Positions 18,374 to 26,989 of a stretch of 64,000 nucleotides of DNA are shown here, in pieces (the first letter of the stretch is position 1; every line of letters begins with the position of its first letter). Source of the DNA: Acholeplasmatales bacterium (lineage in GTDB: Bacteria; Bacillota_I; Bacilli_A; Acholeplasmatales; Anaeroplasmataceae); contig JAFSJY010000064.1 in NCBI GenBank assembly GCA_017449215.1, positions 27,466 through 91,465 on the forward strand, in the 5' to 3' direction. Position numbers and translations under genes: made by a program. A model generated the notes under the pieces. The model saw only the letters and a program-made list of their open reading frames with translations. It was not told the DNA's origin and searched no databases.

Positions 18374-19328
18374 TAATATCACGTCCTATAAAATCTTTAT
18401 AATTTAATTCTACCTTAATATCATTAAATGCAGTTTTAGTTAATTCTAATTGTGATTCATATATTTCATCTAGCTTATCACTTAATTCAATAAATATATC
18501 CTTATATTTTAAATACATATTATATAATTCTTTTTCCTTATCATTCTTCTTATTCTTATCAAAATATTGACTTTCAAGCTTAATAAATAATTCAAAGAAT
18601 CCAGATAATAAATAATATTTATTTTCAATATTATTATTCTTTTTTATGATATATTCATACGCATCATTAATACATTTAAAATTATCATCATATAATTTAT
18701 TAATTAAATCATTAGATCTCATTGTGCTATTCTTATTATATTTCCATAAATAAATAGGAACATTTAAAATAGGATGATTAGATGATGTCATAAATAATAT
18801 TTTAGTAAAATATGAATCCTCACAATATCTTAATCTTTCATTAAATCTAATATTATTATTTATTAAATATTCTCTTTTTAGGAATAAGCCATGCATAAAA
18901 ATATATAAATCATTCTTATGCTCAGTATACATATATTTATTATCTATTAATACCTCTTCTATGAAGTGACTTAATAGCATATCAAAATCATGTTTCTTTA
19001 AAGCATCAATCACATACTTTAATCTATTTTCTATAAATTCATCATCAGCGTCTAAAAATGTAACATATTTAGATTGGCTAATATCAATTCCATATTGTTC
19101 TGCCATTCCTTGTGTATTATGAATTTCTGGAATAATATATTCAACATTTATTTTTCTATATCCATTTAAAAAAGATTTACTAAGCTTATAGCCATCAATA
19201 TCTCCAATGATTAATACTCTAAAATCATTAAAATCTACATCCTGCTTTTCTAATGAATTTAATAAATTCTTTAGATAGCTTTCATCTTCTTTAAATTGAG
19301 GAACTATAATATCTAAAAAATACTGCAT
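18366..19328 (-). CDS. Family 2 glycosyltransferase
   Basis: GT-A fold enzyme that transfers sugars from nucleotide sugars to surface glycans or lipids. The 320 residues start with DIIVPQFKEDESYLKNLL and contain the DXD-type metal/UDP site in KYVTFLDADDEF near residue 95, with an ERLRYCEDSYFTK region further on. There is no transmembrane helix, so it is probably peripheral. It is the first gene of a unit of four and has a TGA-TACAAT extended -10 at 19354-19362. The acceptor is unknown. Confidence 0.88.
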   Translation of the reverse strand: MQYFLDIIVPQFKEDESYLKNLLNSLEKQDVDFNDFRVLIIGDIDGYKLSKSFLNGYRKINVEYIIPEIHNTQGMAEQYGIDISQSKYVTFLDADDEFIENRLKYVIDALKKHDFDMLLSHFIEEVLIDNKYMYTEHKNDLYIFMHGLFLKREYLINNNIRFNERLRYCEDSYFTKILFMTSSNHPILNVPIYLWKYNKNSTMRSNDLINKLYDDNFKCINDAYEYIIKKNNNIENKYYLLSGFFELFIKLESQYFDKNKKNDKEKELYNMYLKYKDIFIELSDKLDEIYESQLELTKTAFNDIKVELNYKDFIGRDING

Positions 19329-19353
19329 ATACTAATCCTTTCAACATATTTAT

Positions 19354-19362
19354 ATTGTATCA
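19354..19362 (-). promoter_or_regulatory. Extended -10 promoter before the glycosyltransferase unit
   Basis: TGA-TACAAT on the - strand, about 25 bases before the start codon. No good -35 is seen. Confidence 0.5.
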
Positions 19363-19380
19363 TATTTAGTTCTTGAATAA

Positions 19381-19416
19381 AAAGAAAAGAGCTATAGATT
19401 ATAAAATCCATAGCTC
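19381..19416 (-). terminator. Terminator after the M29 aminopeptidase gene
   Basis: GAGCTATGGATT pairs with AATCTATAGCTC on the - strand (one G-U/A mismatch zone), followed by TTTTCTTTTT. Confidence 0.85.
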
Positions 19417-19422
19417 AATATA

Positions 19423-20655
19423 TTAAATAGCAAATTCTCCGTCCTTAAAGATTTGAACAGTCTTACCATCGTATGTTTCACCAACAATGTTTAAGTCACT
19501 AGAGCCAATCATGAAATCAACATGAATTACTGAATGATTTAATCCAACGCTCTTAATTTCTTCTTCGCTTAGCTTATCAAAATCCTTAATACAATCATCA
19601 AATGCTCTACCAATTGCTAGGTGGCAGCAAGCATTCTCATCATATAATGTTGAATAGAATAAAATACCAGTTCTATTAATTGGAGATGAGAATGGTACTA
19701 ATGCGATTTCTCCTAAACGAGAAGCACCCTCATCAATAGAAATTAGCTTTTCTAATAATTTCTTCTCCTCAGGCTTTTCTGATAATACCTCTACAATCTT
19801 ACCATTTTCAAATCTAAAGCCAAAATCAGAAACTACAGAGCCCATTACAGATAAAGGCTTAGTTGAATAAACAACACCATTTGCTGTATTAGGATCTGGA
19901 GATGTGAAGCATTCCTCTGTTGGCATATTTGGATTATAAACAATACCAGAAATAGTCTTACCAGCACCTGATTCAAATATTAAGCATTCAGGCTTTTCAA
20001 TTGTGAAGTTAGTACCTGTTTGTTCTGACTTATAAGTAAACTTCTTAACATTTAAGCTATTTAGCTTATCTGTCTTTTCCTTTAAGAATGCATTATGCAG
20101 AACCCAATTTTGGATAGCATCACCATTTACTCTTGTTACCTCTAGGATGGCATCCCATAGCTTATCCATAGCCTTCTTAACTGATAATTCAGGGAATACC
20201 TTCTTAGCCCATGCCTCACCTGGAATACCAACGATACACCATTGATACTTATTTTCCATTTGCTCACGATACTTCATAATGATAGGTCCTGTAATCTTTC
20301 TTACATTAGTAACCTTTTCCTGATCAACACCAGCTAAAGCATCTGGATTTGATGAATCAATATATAATCTAGCAGGTAATTTTTCTACCTGATATTTTAA
20401 TTTTTCTTCCTTCCAAGTAGGGAATTCAGATAAAGCCTCTAGCTTAGCATTCTTATATGTTAAGAAGTCTACCTCATCAGATACCCAATCAACTGTTACT
20501 AATCTAGCCTTAGCCTTATAAGCTTCCTCTACTAAATACTTTACAAAATAATTGTCATTTACATTAGCTGTAATAATTAAGTCCTGGCCCTTTTGAATAT
20601 TAACACCAGTTTTAATTGCAAGCTTTGCATATGATCTTAATACAGATTTTTTCAT
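19423..20655 (-). CDS. Aminopeptidase, M29 family (AmpS/PepS type)
   Basis: Metal-dependent cytoplasmic aminopeptidase that trims N-terminal residues from peptides. At 410 residues it is full length. Expected metal ligands lie in PNMPTEECFTSPD (Glu), GEIALVPFSSPINRTG (Glu), CCHLAIGRAF (His), NHSVIHVDFMIGSSDL (His, Asp). The ATG overlaps the stop of the upstream M24 peptidase gene by one base (TAATG), so the two peptidases are translated together. The pair suggests general peptide recycling. Confidence 0.94.
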   Translation of the reverse strand: MKKSVLRSYAKLAIKTGVNIQKGQDLIITANVNDNYFVKYLVEEAYKAKARLVTVDWVSDEVDFLTYKNAKLEALSEFPTWKEEKLKYQVEKLPARLYIDSSNPDALAGVDQEKVTNVRKITGPIIMKYREQMENKYQWCIVGIPGEAWAKKVFPELSVKKAMDKLWDAILEVTRVNGDAIQNWVLHNAFLKEKTDKLNSLNVKKFTYKSEQTGTNFTIEKPECLIFESGAGKTISGIVYNPNMPTEECFTSPDPNTANGVVYSTKPLSVMGSVVSDFGFRFENGKIVEVLSEKPEEKKLLEKLISIDEGASRLGEIALVPFSSPINRTGILFYSTLYDENACCHLAIGRAFDDCIKDFDKLSEEEIKSVGLNHSVIHVDFMIGSSDLNIVGETYDGKTVQIFKDGEFAI

Positions 20656-21893
20656 TACTTCTTACTCTCCTCAATAAATTTTTCTATATCATCAACCTCT
20701 TTAATAATTTGAGGTGATAGCCACTCAGCACCATTTTCGGTGATTAAAACATCGTCTTCAATTCTAATACCGATGCTTTCCTCTTTAATATATAATCCTG
20801 GCTCATTAGAAATAATTGAACCGGCTCTTAGAGGTGTATAATCACATAAGTCATGACAATCAATACCAATATGATGTGATACACCATGATAATAATATTT
20901 AGAAACCTCTTCTTCAGTTTTTTCCTTAATTAAACCAATCTTATATAATTCTTCTTTAAAATATTCTCTTAATATTTGATTTAATTCTCTTGTTGTAACA
21001 CCAGGCTTAGCATTCTTAAAGACAAGCTTTTGTCCATTTAATACAATGTTATAAATAAGCTTTTGTCTTTCAGTATACTTACCTGATATAGGGAATGTTC
21101 TAGATATATCTGCACAATAACAATTGTAGCTAGCACCTAAATCAAACAAAATTAAATCTCCATTTTTAGCATATGAATCATTATTTGAATAATGTAGGCA
21201 GCATGAATTAGCACCTGATGCGGCAATGGTAGGGAATGAATAGCCTGTAGCTCCATTTGCCTTTATTGCCTGATCAAAATATGATTCTAGCTGATATTCA
21301 TACATTTCTCCCATATGAGATAATATATTTTTAATACCCTCATTAGTTATTTCTACTGCCTTTTTAAATTCCTTTATTTCAAGCTCATGCTTAATAGTTC
21401 TTGCATGCTGAAATAGGATTCTACCATTCTTAATTTGAACATAAGGCATTTTCTTTACAATCTTATCTGCAAAATATGCCTCATATGATAATGGTTCATC
21501 ATTATTATTAACTTCAATATCTAAATATAATTTATTAAATGTTTGTAATGTATTTGATAATACATCATCAAATGATGAAATATATCTAATATCCTTAATA
21601 CCAGATATTTTATTTACCTCATCCTTAGATAAAGGAGCACCAACCCATTTAGCCTTAAATTCATCATAAGGATTAATAAATATAATCTCATTTGTTTTAT
21701 CAATACCCTTAACAAGCATAACGATATTGTTATATTCAACAACACCACATAAATAAAAATAATTTCTATTAATATCAAATCTTACATTATGAGTCTCAAT
21801 ATTATTAGGTCTAGAGAATGATAATAATACTGAGCCCTCCTCCATTTGATCTAATATCTTTTTTCTATTAATACAAAATAATTCACTTTCCAT
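20655..21893 (-). CDS. Xaa-Pro aminopeptidase, M24B family
   Basis: Removes N-terminal residues ahead of proline. The 412-residue product has the N-terminal creatinase-like domain and a pita-bread catalytic domain with the five metal ligands: Asp in LILFDLGASYN, Asp in CADISRTFP, His in SHHIGIDCHDL, Glu in SNEPGLYI and Glu in GIRIEDDVLI. It is PepP-like in length and motif order. It lies 10 bases after the DUF697 gene and one-base-overlapping with the M29 gene, forming an operon. Confidence 0.94.
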   Translation of the reverse strand: MESELFCINRKKILDQMEEGSVLLSFSRPNNIETHNVRFDINRNYFYLCGVVEYNNIVMLVKGIDKTNEIIFINPYDEFKAKWVGAPLSKDEVNKISGIKDIRYISSFDDVLSNTLQTFNKLYLDIEVNNNDEPLSYEAYFADKIVKKMPYVQIKNGRILFQHARTIKHELEIKEFKKAVEITNEGIKNILSHMGEMYEYQLESYFDQAIKANGATGYSFPTIAASGANSCCLHYSNNDSYAKNGDLILFDLGASYNCYCADISRTFPISGKYTERQKLIYNIVLNGQKLVFKNAKPGVTTRELNQILREYFKEELYKIGLIKEKTEEEVSKYYYHGVSHHIGIDCHDLCDYTPLRAGSIISNEPGLYIKEESIGIRIEDDVLITENGAEWLSPQIIKEVDDIEKFIEESKK

Positions 21894-21903
21894 AATAAAC
21901 TTC

Positions 21904-22926
21904 CTAAGCTACAGCTAAATCCTTCTTCTTTGCTTTATTCTTAATATCTTCTCTTAAAGATTCAACCATTTCCTTTTCTGAATCTAATTCCTTTTCCTCA
22001 TCTAATTCAATTTCATCTAAAATATCCTGTAAATGATATTCCTTCTTTAAATATTTCTTAGTTTGGAAACCAATTAATACAGTTAATGTTGAATTAATAA
22101 TACCTTGAGCAGCTGAATCTATAATAGTTCCTAAGGCAGTTCCTAAGAAAGGAATACCCTCTACTGCTTTACCACCAAATTTAGTAACAGCTGTTGTTGC
22201 CATACTACCAGTTGCATTACCAACGCCATAAGCTATTAAGGCATCTACTATTACAGATTGATAAATCTTTGCAAGCTTAGCATCTGATGGTCTATATCCA
22301 TATAAGAATACAATATCCTTAATTAAGCTTAAATTATATGCGGCAACAAATAATGTATCAACCTTTTCTGATTGAGATAAGGCTGTAGTAATACCAACCT
22401 TAAAGGCGTGGTCTCTAATCATCTTATTAGATGCTATTCTAACATCCTTATCATAAATAGCAGTTAATACATTCTTTACTTCCTTATCATTTTTAGTTTG
22501 GCGAGCAATGGCAAGCTTTCCAATTAGCTCATCGCTATACCAGCCTACACCTTCAGTGTTAGCCTTTAAATCAATCATCTTATCAGCTATAGAATTTCTT
22601 AATTCTCTATTATATTTTTGAGCCTTAGATGCATTTGATGAATCTACATTAGTAATAAATGCCTTCATATTAGAAATCTTAATAACAGGGATTATATATA
22701 CTACTATATAGATAATTGAAGCTACACCAATACCTACATAACCTGCAATTTGATGTATTTCAAATAATCTCATTACTAAAAAGAATAAAGCTACAAAAAT
22801 TATAATTCCAATTGAAGCTGCGAATATAAATAAGAATGTTTTAGCAGCCTTAACATTTTCAGGCTTAGAATATTTCTTTTCATATTCCTCTAATGTTAGC
22901 TTCTTTTCCTCTTTATTTTTAGCCAT
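21904..22926 (-). CDS. DUF697 (YcjF-like) membrane protein
   Basis: A 340-residue protein with two N-terminal membrane helices (about residues 28-52 and 60-82), a cytoplasmic helical middle, a second hydrophobic Gly/Ala-rich region around 235-285 (AIYGVGN-type to FLGTALGTIIDSA), and a charged tail. The segment with VAAYNLSLIKDIVFLYGYRP is typical of DUF697. Function of the family is unknown. It is first in the unit with the two aminopeptidases; SD is AGGAGATGAG. Confidence 0.8.
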   Translation of the reverse strand: MAKNKEEKKLTLEEYEKKYSKPENVKAAKTFLFIFAASIGIIIFVALFFLVMRLFEIHQIAGYVGIGVASIIYIVVYIIPVIKISNMKAFITNVDSSNASKAQKYNRELRNSIADKMIDLKANTEGVGWYSDELIGKLAIARQTKNDKEVKNVLTAIYDKDVRIASNKMIRDHAFKVGITTALSQSEKVDTLFVAAYNLSLIKDIVFLYGYRPSDAKLAKIYQSVIVDALIAYGVGNATGSMATTAVTKFGGKAVEGIPFLGTALGTIIDSAAQGIINSTLTVLIGFQTKKYLKKEYHLQDILDEIELDEEKELDSEKEMVESLREDIKNKAKKKDLAVA

Positions 22927-22938
22927 TATCTCATCTCC

Positions 22939-24102
22939 TTACTTAACTCTTAAAATCATGCATTTTAAATATAATTGCTCCTCACTTTGTAAAAGTGCTG
23001 GATGATCTGGTGCTTGAATTCTAAAATCTAAGAATTGCACAGTTCTTTTAGCATCATGAGCTGCCTCATTAACCATTTGCATAAATAAATCAGGAGTCAT
23101 GTGCTGGCTACATGAGAATGTTAATAAATATCCACCAGATTTAATAATCTTCATAGCCTGCATATTTATTTCTTTATATCCTCTATAAGCCTTCTTTATA
23201 GAATCCTTATTCTTAGAAAATGCTGGAGGATCCAATATCACAACTGAATACTTATTAACAATATCAGGTGAATGAAGGTAGTCAAATACGTCTACACATT
23301 TAGTTTCTAATTGTGTATACCCATTTAATTTAGCATTACTCATTATTTCATCACATGCTCTTTGTGATATATCACACGCATCTACATGCTTTGCACCATA
23401 TTTACAAGCATGAAGTGCAAATCCACCTACGTTAGAAAATGCATCTAACACTATTTGATCTTTAGCATATAATCTTAAGATATCTCTATTTAGCTTTTGA
23501 TCTAGAAAATATCCTGTCTTTTGACCATTTTCCATATCTACTATCATATGGATATCATCTTCAACGATTTCAACTCTAGGATCAAATTTACCATATAGGA
23601 ATCCCTTAGTTTGTTCTAAGCCTTCCTTTTCTCTTGTTGGCATATCGCTTCTTTCATATATTCCCTTACAGCCTGTCAATTCAACTAATATATCAACAAT
23701 ATCTTGCTTTATCATATCCATACCTAAAGACATGAATTGAACAGATAAATAATCACCATATTTATCAACAACTAATCCTGGTAAAAAGTCAGCCTCACTA
23801 AATATTAATCTTGTGGCACTCCATCCTAAATTCTTTCTATGCTCAATTGCATAAGCAATTCTCTTTTTAAAGAATTCCTTATCAATCTTTTCGTTTTCAT
23901 CAAATGATAATATTCTAACCATTATCTTAGAATTAGCATTAAAAAATCCATAACATAAAAATGAACCATCCGATTTATAACAGCTACAAACCTTACCAGA
24001 CTCAAATTGGCCTTCAAATTTATCTATCTCATTAGAAAATATCCAAGGATATCCATTTAATTTTTCTATTTCTTCATTCTTTTTTAAAATAATCTTTAGC
24101 AT
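22939..24102 (-). CDS. Class I SAM-dependent rRNA methyltransferase (RlmI-like)
   Basis: RlmI-type enzymes make m5C in 23S rRNA. The 387-residue product has an N-terminal PUA domain (residues 1-75; YPWIFSNEIDKFEG), then the Rossmann fold with motif I VLDAFSNVGGFALHACKYGA near 225-245 and motif IV LDPPAF near 290, and a catalytic-type Cys in TFSCSQHM. The frame is open 14 codons further, but MLKIILKKNEEIEKLNGYPW is the family start. No clear SD precedes it, so start choice rests on homology pattern. Exact target base is inferred only. Confidence 0.9.
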   Translation of the reverse strand: MLKIILKKNEEIEKLNGYPWIFSNEIDKFEGQFESGKVCSCYKSDGSFLCYGFFNANSKIMVRILSFDENEKIDKEFFKKRIAYAIEHRKNLGWSATRLIFSEADFLPGLVVDKYGDYLSVQFMSLGMDMIKQDIVDILVELTGCKGIYERSDMPTREKEGLEQTKGFLYGKFDPRVEIVEDDIHMIVDMENGQKTGYFLDQKLNRDILRLYAKDQIVLDAFSNVGGFALHACKYGAKHVDACDISQRACDEIMSNAKLNGYTQLETKCVDVFDYLHSPDIVNKYSVVILDPPAFSKNKDSIKKAYRGYKEINMQAMKIIKSGGYLLTFSCSQHMTPDLFMQMVNEAAHDAKRTVQFLDFRIQAPDHPALLQSEEQLYLKCMILRVK

Positions 24103-24225
24103 ATTATCAATAAAATATAAATTAAAAAATAAACATAAAATCAATTAATGACCGTTATTTTTAAATAATTTATACTAGAGCCTTTCAATTGTATTATTTT
24201 AACATTTTTATGCTATTTCTTCAAT

Positions 24226-24259
24226 AAAAAAGAAAGGGGTGTTAGTTAAAACTAACTAC
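24226..24259 (-). terminator. Terminator after the DUF3320-like gene
   Basis: GTTAGTTTTAACTAAC (24241-24256) is a perfect inverted repeat, extended by GG/CC pairs and followed by CCTTTCTTTTTTA on the - strand. Confidence 0.8.
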
Positions 24260-24746
24260 CTCTACTAACCTTCTCAATGTATGTTAAAAAGTCTCTAGCC
24301 TTTTGAGTTAAAACCTCTAAATTAAAATATTTCAAAATAGCTCTATATAATTCTTCTCCTTCTAAATCATATTCTTTAACTAAATTCTTAATTTCAGCAC
24401 TAGGAATATCATAAATTAATCTATCAGAATTAATTCTTAAATAATCAATATTAAATTTACCAGAGCTTGGCCAAATAATAGTATCATATATTTCATCTTC
24501 CATAACATATTTACCCTTATTTAATTCTTCTAATATAAATTCTAATGCCTTACCACTAATTTTAGCTACATCAAATATTTCTCTCATTCTAGCCTTTAAT
24601 GTATTTAATGTAAGTGGAGCTTCTGTTTCTACAATAATTTTAATATCGTTAGAAAGTGTATTACTAATAGCTGAAAAATTATTATACAAATCATCTAATG
24701 TAATATGTTTTAAATTTACTGCTCTTTCATAATTAATAGTTTTCAT
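24252..24746 (-). CDS. Stand-alone DUF3320-like domain protein
   Basis: A 164-residue protein. The middle part (IKIIVETEAPLTLNTLKARM, REIFDVAKISGKALEFILEEL, then DTIIWPSSG) resembles DUF3320, a winged-helix-like domain usually found at the C-terminus of large helicase/endonuclease proteins. Here it occurs alone, with an extra C-terminal part (AEIKNLVKEYDLEGEELYRAILKYF) also typical of those proteins. No helicase is next to it. SD GGAGGAT precedes ATG; a TGA-TAAAAT extended -10 lies near 24790. Role unknown; it could be a remnant or an independent adaptor. Confidence 0.6.
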   Translation of the reverse strand: MKTINYERAVNLKHITLDDLYNNFSAISNTLSNDIKIIVETEAPLTLNTLKARMREIFDVAKISGKALEFILEELNKGKYVMEDEIYDTIIWPSSGKFNIDYLRINSDRLIYDIPSAEIKNLVKEYDLEGEELYRAILKYFNLEVLTQKARDFLTYIEKVSRGS

Positions 24747-24893
24747 TTATATCCTCCAAATTTATGAAAAAAGTCACTTCTAATATCATTTTATCATAAT
24801 TATTTTGTATTACATTAATATATTTATATTCAAAACACATTTTTTACCATAATTTTAACGTTTTTCAAATACATTTTTCTAATATACTATAGT

Positions 24894-25009
24894 TGTATCG
24901 AAAGCAAGGCAAAACGTGACCTTTCCCTTCTCATACCAAAACCAATGTTTTGTCTTGTTTTCGAGCATATTATTTTTTTCTCCTATAGCCTTCAAAAGAG
25001 GCTTTTTTT
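24894..25009 (+). ncRNA. Putative small RNA A: long hairpin with C/U-rich loop and terminator
   Basis: On the + strand, TCGAAAGCAAGGCAAAACGT (24898-24917) pairs over 20 positions with 24945-24964, using three to four G-U pairs that are only possible in a + strand RNA. The 27-base loop (24918-24944) holds CCTTTCCCTTCTC, complementary to SD-like purine runs. A terminator follows: AGCCT-TCAAAAG-AGGCT (24987-25003) and seven U. TATACT lies at 24883-24888 as a possible -10. No ORF fits. I do not recognise it as a known RNA family. Transcription is inferred. Confidence 0.65.
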
Positions 25010-25060
25010 GTTGTAGATAAAGAATAACGTTTTCACAAAATTAAGTAAACCTTTTCATAG

Positions 25061-25088
25061 TTGTTTTTATATTTTTTCACGCTATAAT
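25061..25088 (+). promoter_or_regulatory. Promoter of putative small RNA B
   Basis: TTGTTT (25061-25066) and TATAAT (25083-25088) are 16 bases apart on the + strand, in a gene-free stretch. Confidence 0.7.
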
Positions 25089-25093
25089 GAATG

Positions 25094-25158
25094 TGTCCTA
25101 AACAAAAGGACTAAAAACATTTTTTCTCTGAGGTTATAGACCTCTTTTTCTTTTTTTA
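25094..25158 (+). ncRNA. Putative small RNA B: short two-hairpin transcript
   Basis: About 60 bases from the expected start near 25094. First hairpin GTCCT-AAACAAA-AGGAC (25095-25111), an A/U linker, then a terminator GAGGT-TATAG-ACCTC (25130-25144) with TTTTTCTTTTTTT. Promoter and terminator frame it exactly and there is no start codon with an SD. Function unknown; it may act by pairing or be a leftover attenuator. Confidence 0.55.
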
Positions 25159-25170
25159 TAGGATATTTAA

Positions 25171-25201
25171 AAATCCGAAGACTCCTTGAATCTTCGGATT
25201 T
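25171..25201. terminator. Bidirectional terminator after serS
   Basis: AAATCCGAAGA pairs perfectly with TCTTCGGATTT. On the - strand it is followed by TTAAA and on the + strand by GTTTTTTATT, so it could stop serS transcripts and any read-through from the + strand small RNAs. Confidence 0.85.
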
Positions 25202-25209
25202 GTTTTTTA

Positions 25210-26487
25210 TTACTTTATAATTGTCTTTCCACCCATATATGGTTGTAAAGCCTTAGGAATAGAAACAGATCCATCCTCATTATAATTATTTTCAAGTACT
25301 GCAATTAATCCTCTTGGAGTTGCAAGTACTGTATTATTTAATGTATGAACTAAATATGTACCATTTTCATTCTTAGTTCTAATACCTAAACGTCTTGCTT
25401 GTGCATCACCTAAAGTTGAACAAGAACCAACCTCGAAATACTTCTTTTGACGTGGTGACCAAGCCTCAACATCACATGACTTAACCTTTAAGTCAGCTAA
25501 ATCACCTGAGCAGCACTCTAATGTTCTAACAGGAACATCTAGGCTTCTAAAGAATTCAACAGTATAGCTCCACATCTTGTTATACCATTCCATAGAATCC
25601 TCAGGCTTACAGATAACAATCATCTCTTGCTTCTCAAATTGATGAACACGATAAATTCCTCTTTCTTCAATACCATGAGCACCAACTTCCTTTCTGAAGC
25701 ATGGTGAATATGATGTTAATGTAAGTGGAAGCTCATTTTCCTTAATGATTTGATTTTTAAATCTACCAATCATTGAATGCTCAGATGTACCAATTAAATA
25801 TAAATCCTCGCCTTCAATCTTATACATCATGTTTTCCATTTCAGCGAAGCTCATAACTCCATTTACTACATCTGAATGAATCATGAATGGTGGAATACAA
25901 TAAGTGAATCCCTTATCAATCATGAAATCTCTAGCATATGATAGCATTGCAGAATGAAGTCTAGCTACATCACCAATTAAATAATAGAAGCCATTTCCTG
26001 ATGTTCTACCAGAAGCTTCCTTATCTAAACCATTGAACTTAGCAATGATATCAGCATGATATGGAATTTCATAGCTTGGAACTACTGGCTCACCAAACTT
26101 TTCAATTTCAACATTCTCTGAATCATCCTTACCAACTGGTACTGATGAATCAATGATATTTGGAATAACTAGCATCTTCTTATTTAATTCAGCTGCTAGC
26201 TCATCAAGCTCAGGCTCAATTTCAGCAATTCTTGCGTTATTTTTAGCAACAGTTTCCTTAATCTTATTAGCTTCTTCAATCTTCTTTTCTCTCATTAAAG
26301 CACCAATCTGCTTTGAAAGATCATTACGAGAAGCACGAAGTGATTCAGCCTCTTGCTTATATGCTCTAATTTTTGCATCTAATTCAATTACCTCATCAAC
26401 TAAAGGTAACTTAGCATCTTGATATTTCTTCTTTATATTTTCCTTTACTATTTCAGGATTTTCTCTTACAAATTTAATATCTAACAT
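25210..26487 (-). CDS. serS: Seryl-tRNA synthetase
   Basis: Charges tRNA-Ser. The 425-residue class II synthetase has the N-terminal antiparallel coiled coil (about residues 30-100, EAESLRASRNDLSKQIGALM), motif 2 around SPCFRKEVGAHGIEERGIYR, the FEKQEMIV segment, and motif 3 near TVLATPRGLIAVLEN. Length is normal. SD AAGGAGAG lies 6 bases before ATG. There is no T-box in the space upstream. Confidence 0.97.
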   Translation of the reverse strand: MLDIKFVRENPEIVKENIKKKYQDAKLPLVDEVIELDAKIRAYKQEAESLRASRNDLSKQIGALMREKKIEEANKIKETVAKNNARIAEIEPELDELAAELNKKMLVIPNIIDSSVPVGKDDSENVEIEKFGEPVVPSYEIPYHADIIAKFNGLDKEASGRTSGNGFYYLIGDVARLHSAMLSYARDFMIDKGFTYCIPPFMIHSDVVNGVMSFAEMENMMYKIEGEDLYLIGTSEHSMIGRFKNQIIKENELPLTLTSYSPCFRKEVGAHGIEERGIYRVHQFEKQEMIVICKPEDSMEWYNKMWSYTVEFFRSLDVPVRTLECCSGDLADLKVKSCDVEAWSPRQKKYFEVGSCSTLGDAQARRLGIRTKNENGTYLVHTLNNTVLATPRGLIAVLENNYNEDGSVSIPKALQPYMGGKTIIK

Positions 26488-26557
26488 AAATAACTCTCCT
26501 TATGTTCAATTAATCACAACAATTATTATATCATAATAATAAGTAATTTCAATAAAT

Positions 26558-26577
26558 GAAAAAAGCCCTTGTGGGCT
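26558..26577 (-). terminator. Terminator after the 105-residue membrane protein gene
   Basis: AGCCC-ACAA-GGGCT followed by TTTTTT on the - strand, overlapping the stop codon. Confidence 0.8.
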
Positions 26578-26893
26578 ATTCTTCATTTATATTTTCTTCT
26601 ACTTTTTCTTCTTCATTAGTTTCAGTAGTTGTATTCTCTTCTACAACAGATTCCTCAACAACCTTATTTTCTTCTGCTGCTTCTAGCTTTTTAACTCTTT
26701 CAGCTTCCTCAGATTTAATGAATTTATATCCAATATAGCAACCAAGCGCTGCAATTAGAATACCAACGATTACATCAATCCACCAAATTTCCCAAAGGCA
26801 ATCAGCACTAACTGTATAAACAAGTGTTGATACAATGATATAACAACAAACTAATATTACATTTTTATATTGGTTTTTAAATAATTCCTTCAT
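26576..26893 (-). CDS. Small membrane protein with acidic tail
   Basis: 105 residues. Two membrane helices (about 10-30 and 38-60, VILVCCYIIVSTLVYTV and WWIDVIVGILIAALGCYIGY) are followed by a cytoplasmic Glu/Thr-rich tail of about 40 residues. The frame starts earlier, but MKELFKNQYKN at 26891-26893 has SD TTGAGG at good spacing. I cannot assign a family. It lies between the TetR-type regulator gene and serS; no functional link is visible. Confidence 0.7.
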   Translation of the reverse strand: MKELFKNQYKNVILVCCYIIVSTLVYTVSADCLWEIWWIDVIVGILIAALGCYIGYKFIKSEEAERVKKLEAAEENKVVEESVVEENTTTETNEEEKVEENINEE

Positions 26894-26989
26894 AATATCA
26901 ACCTCAATCACATAGTAATATATCATATTTTGCATAAATTCACAACAAAATAAAAAAGTCGAACTCATTATAATCAATAAATTCGAACC

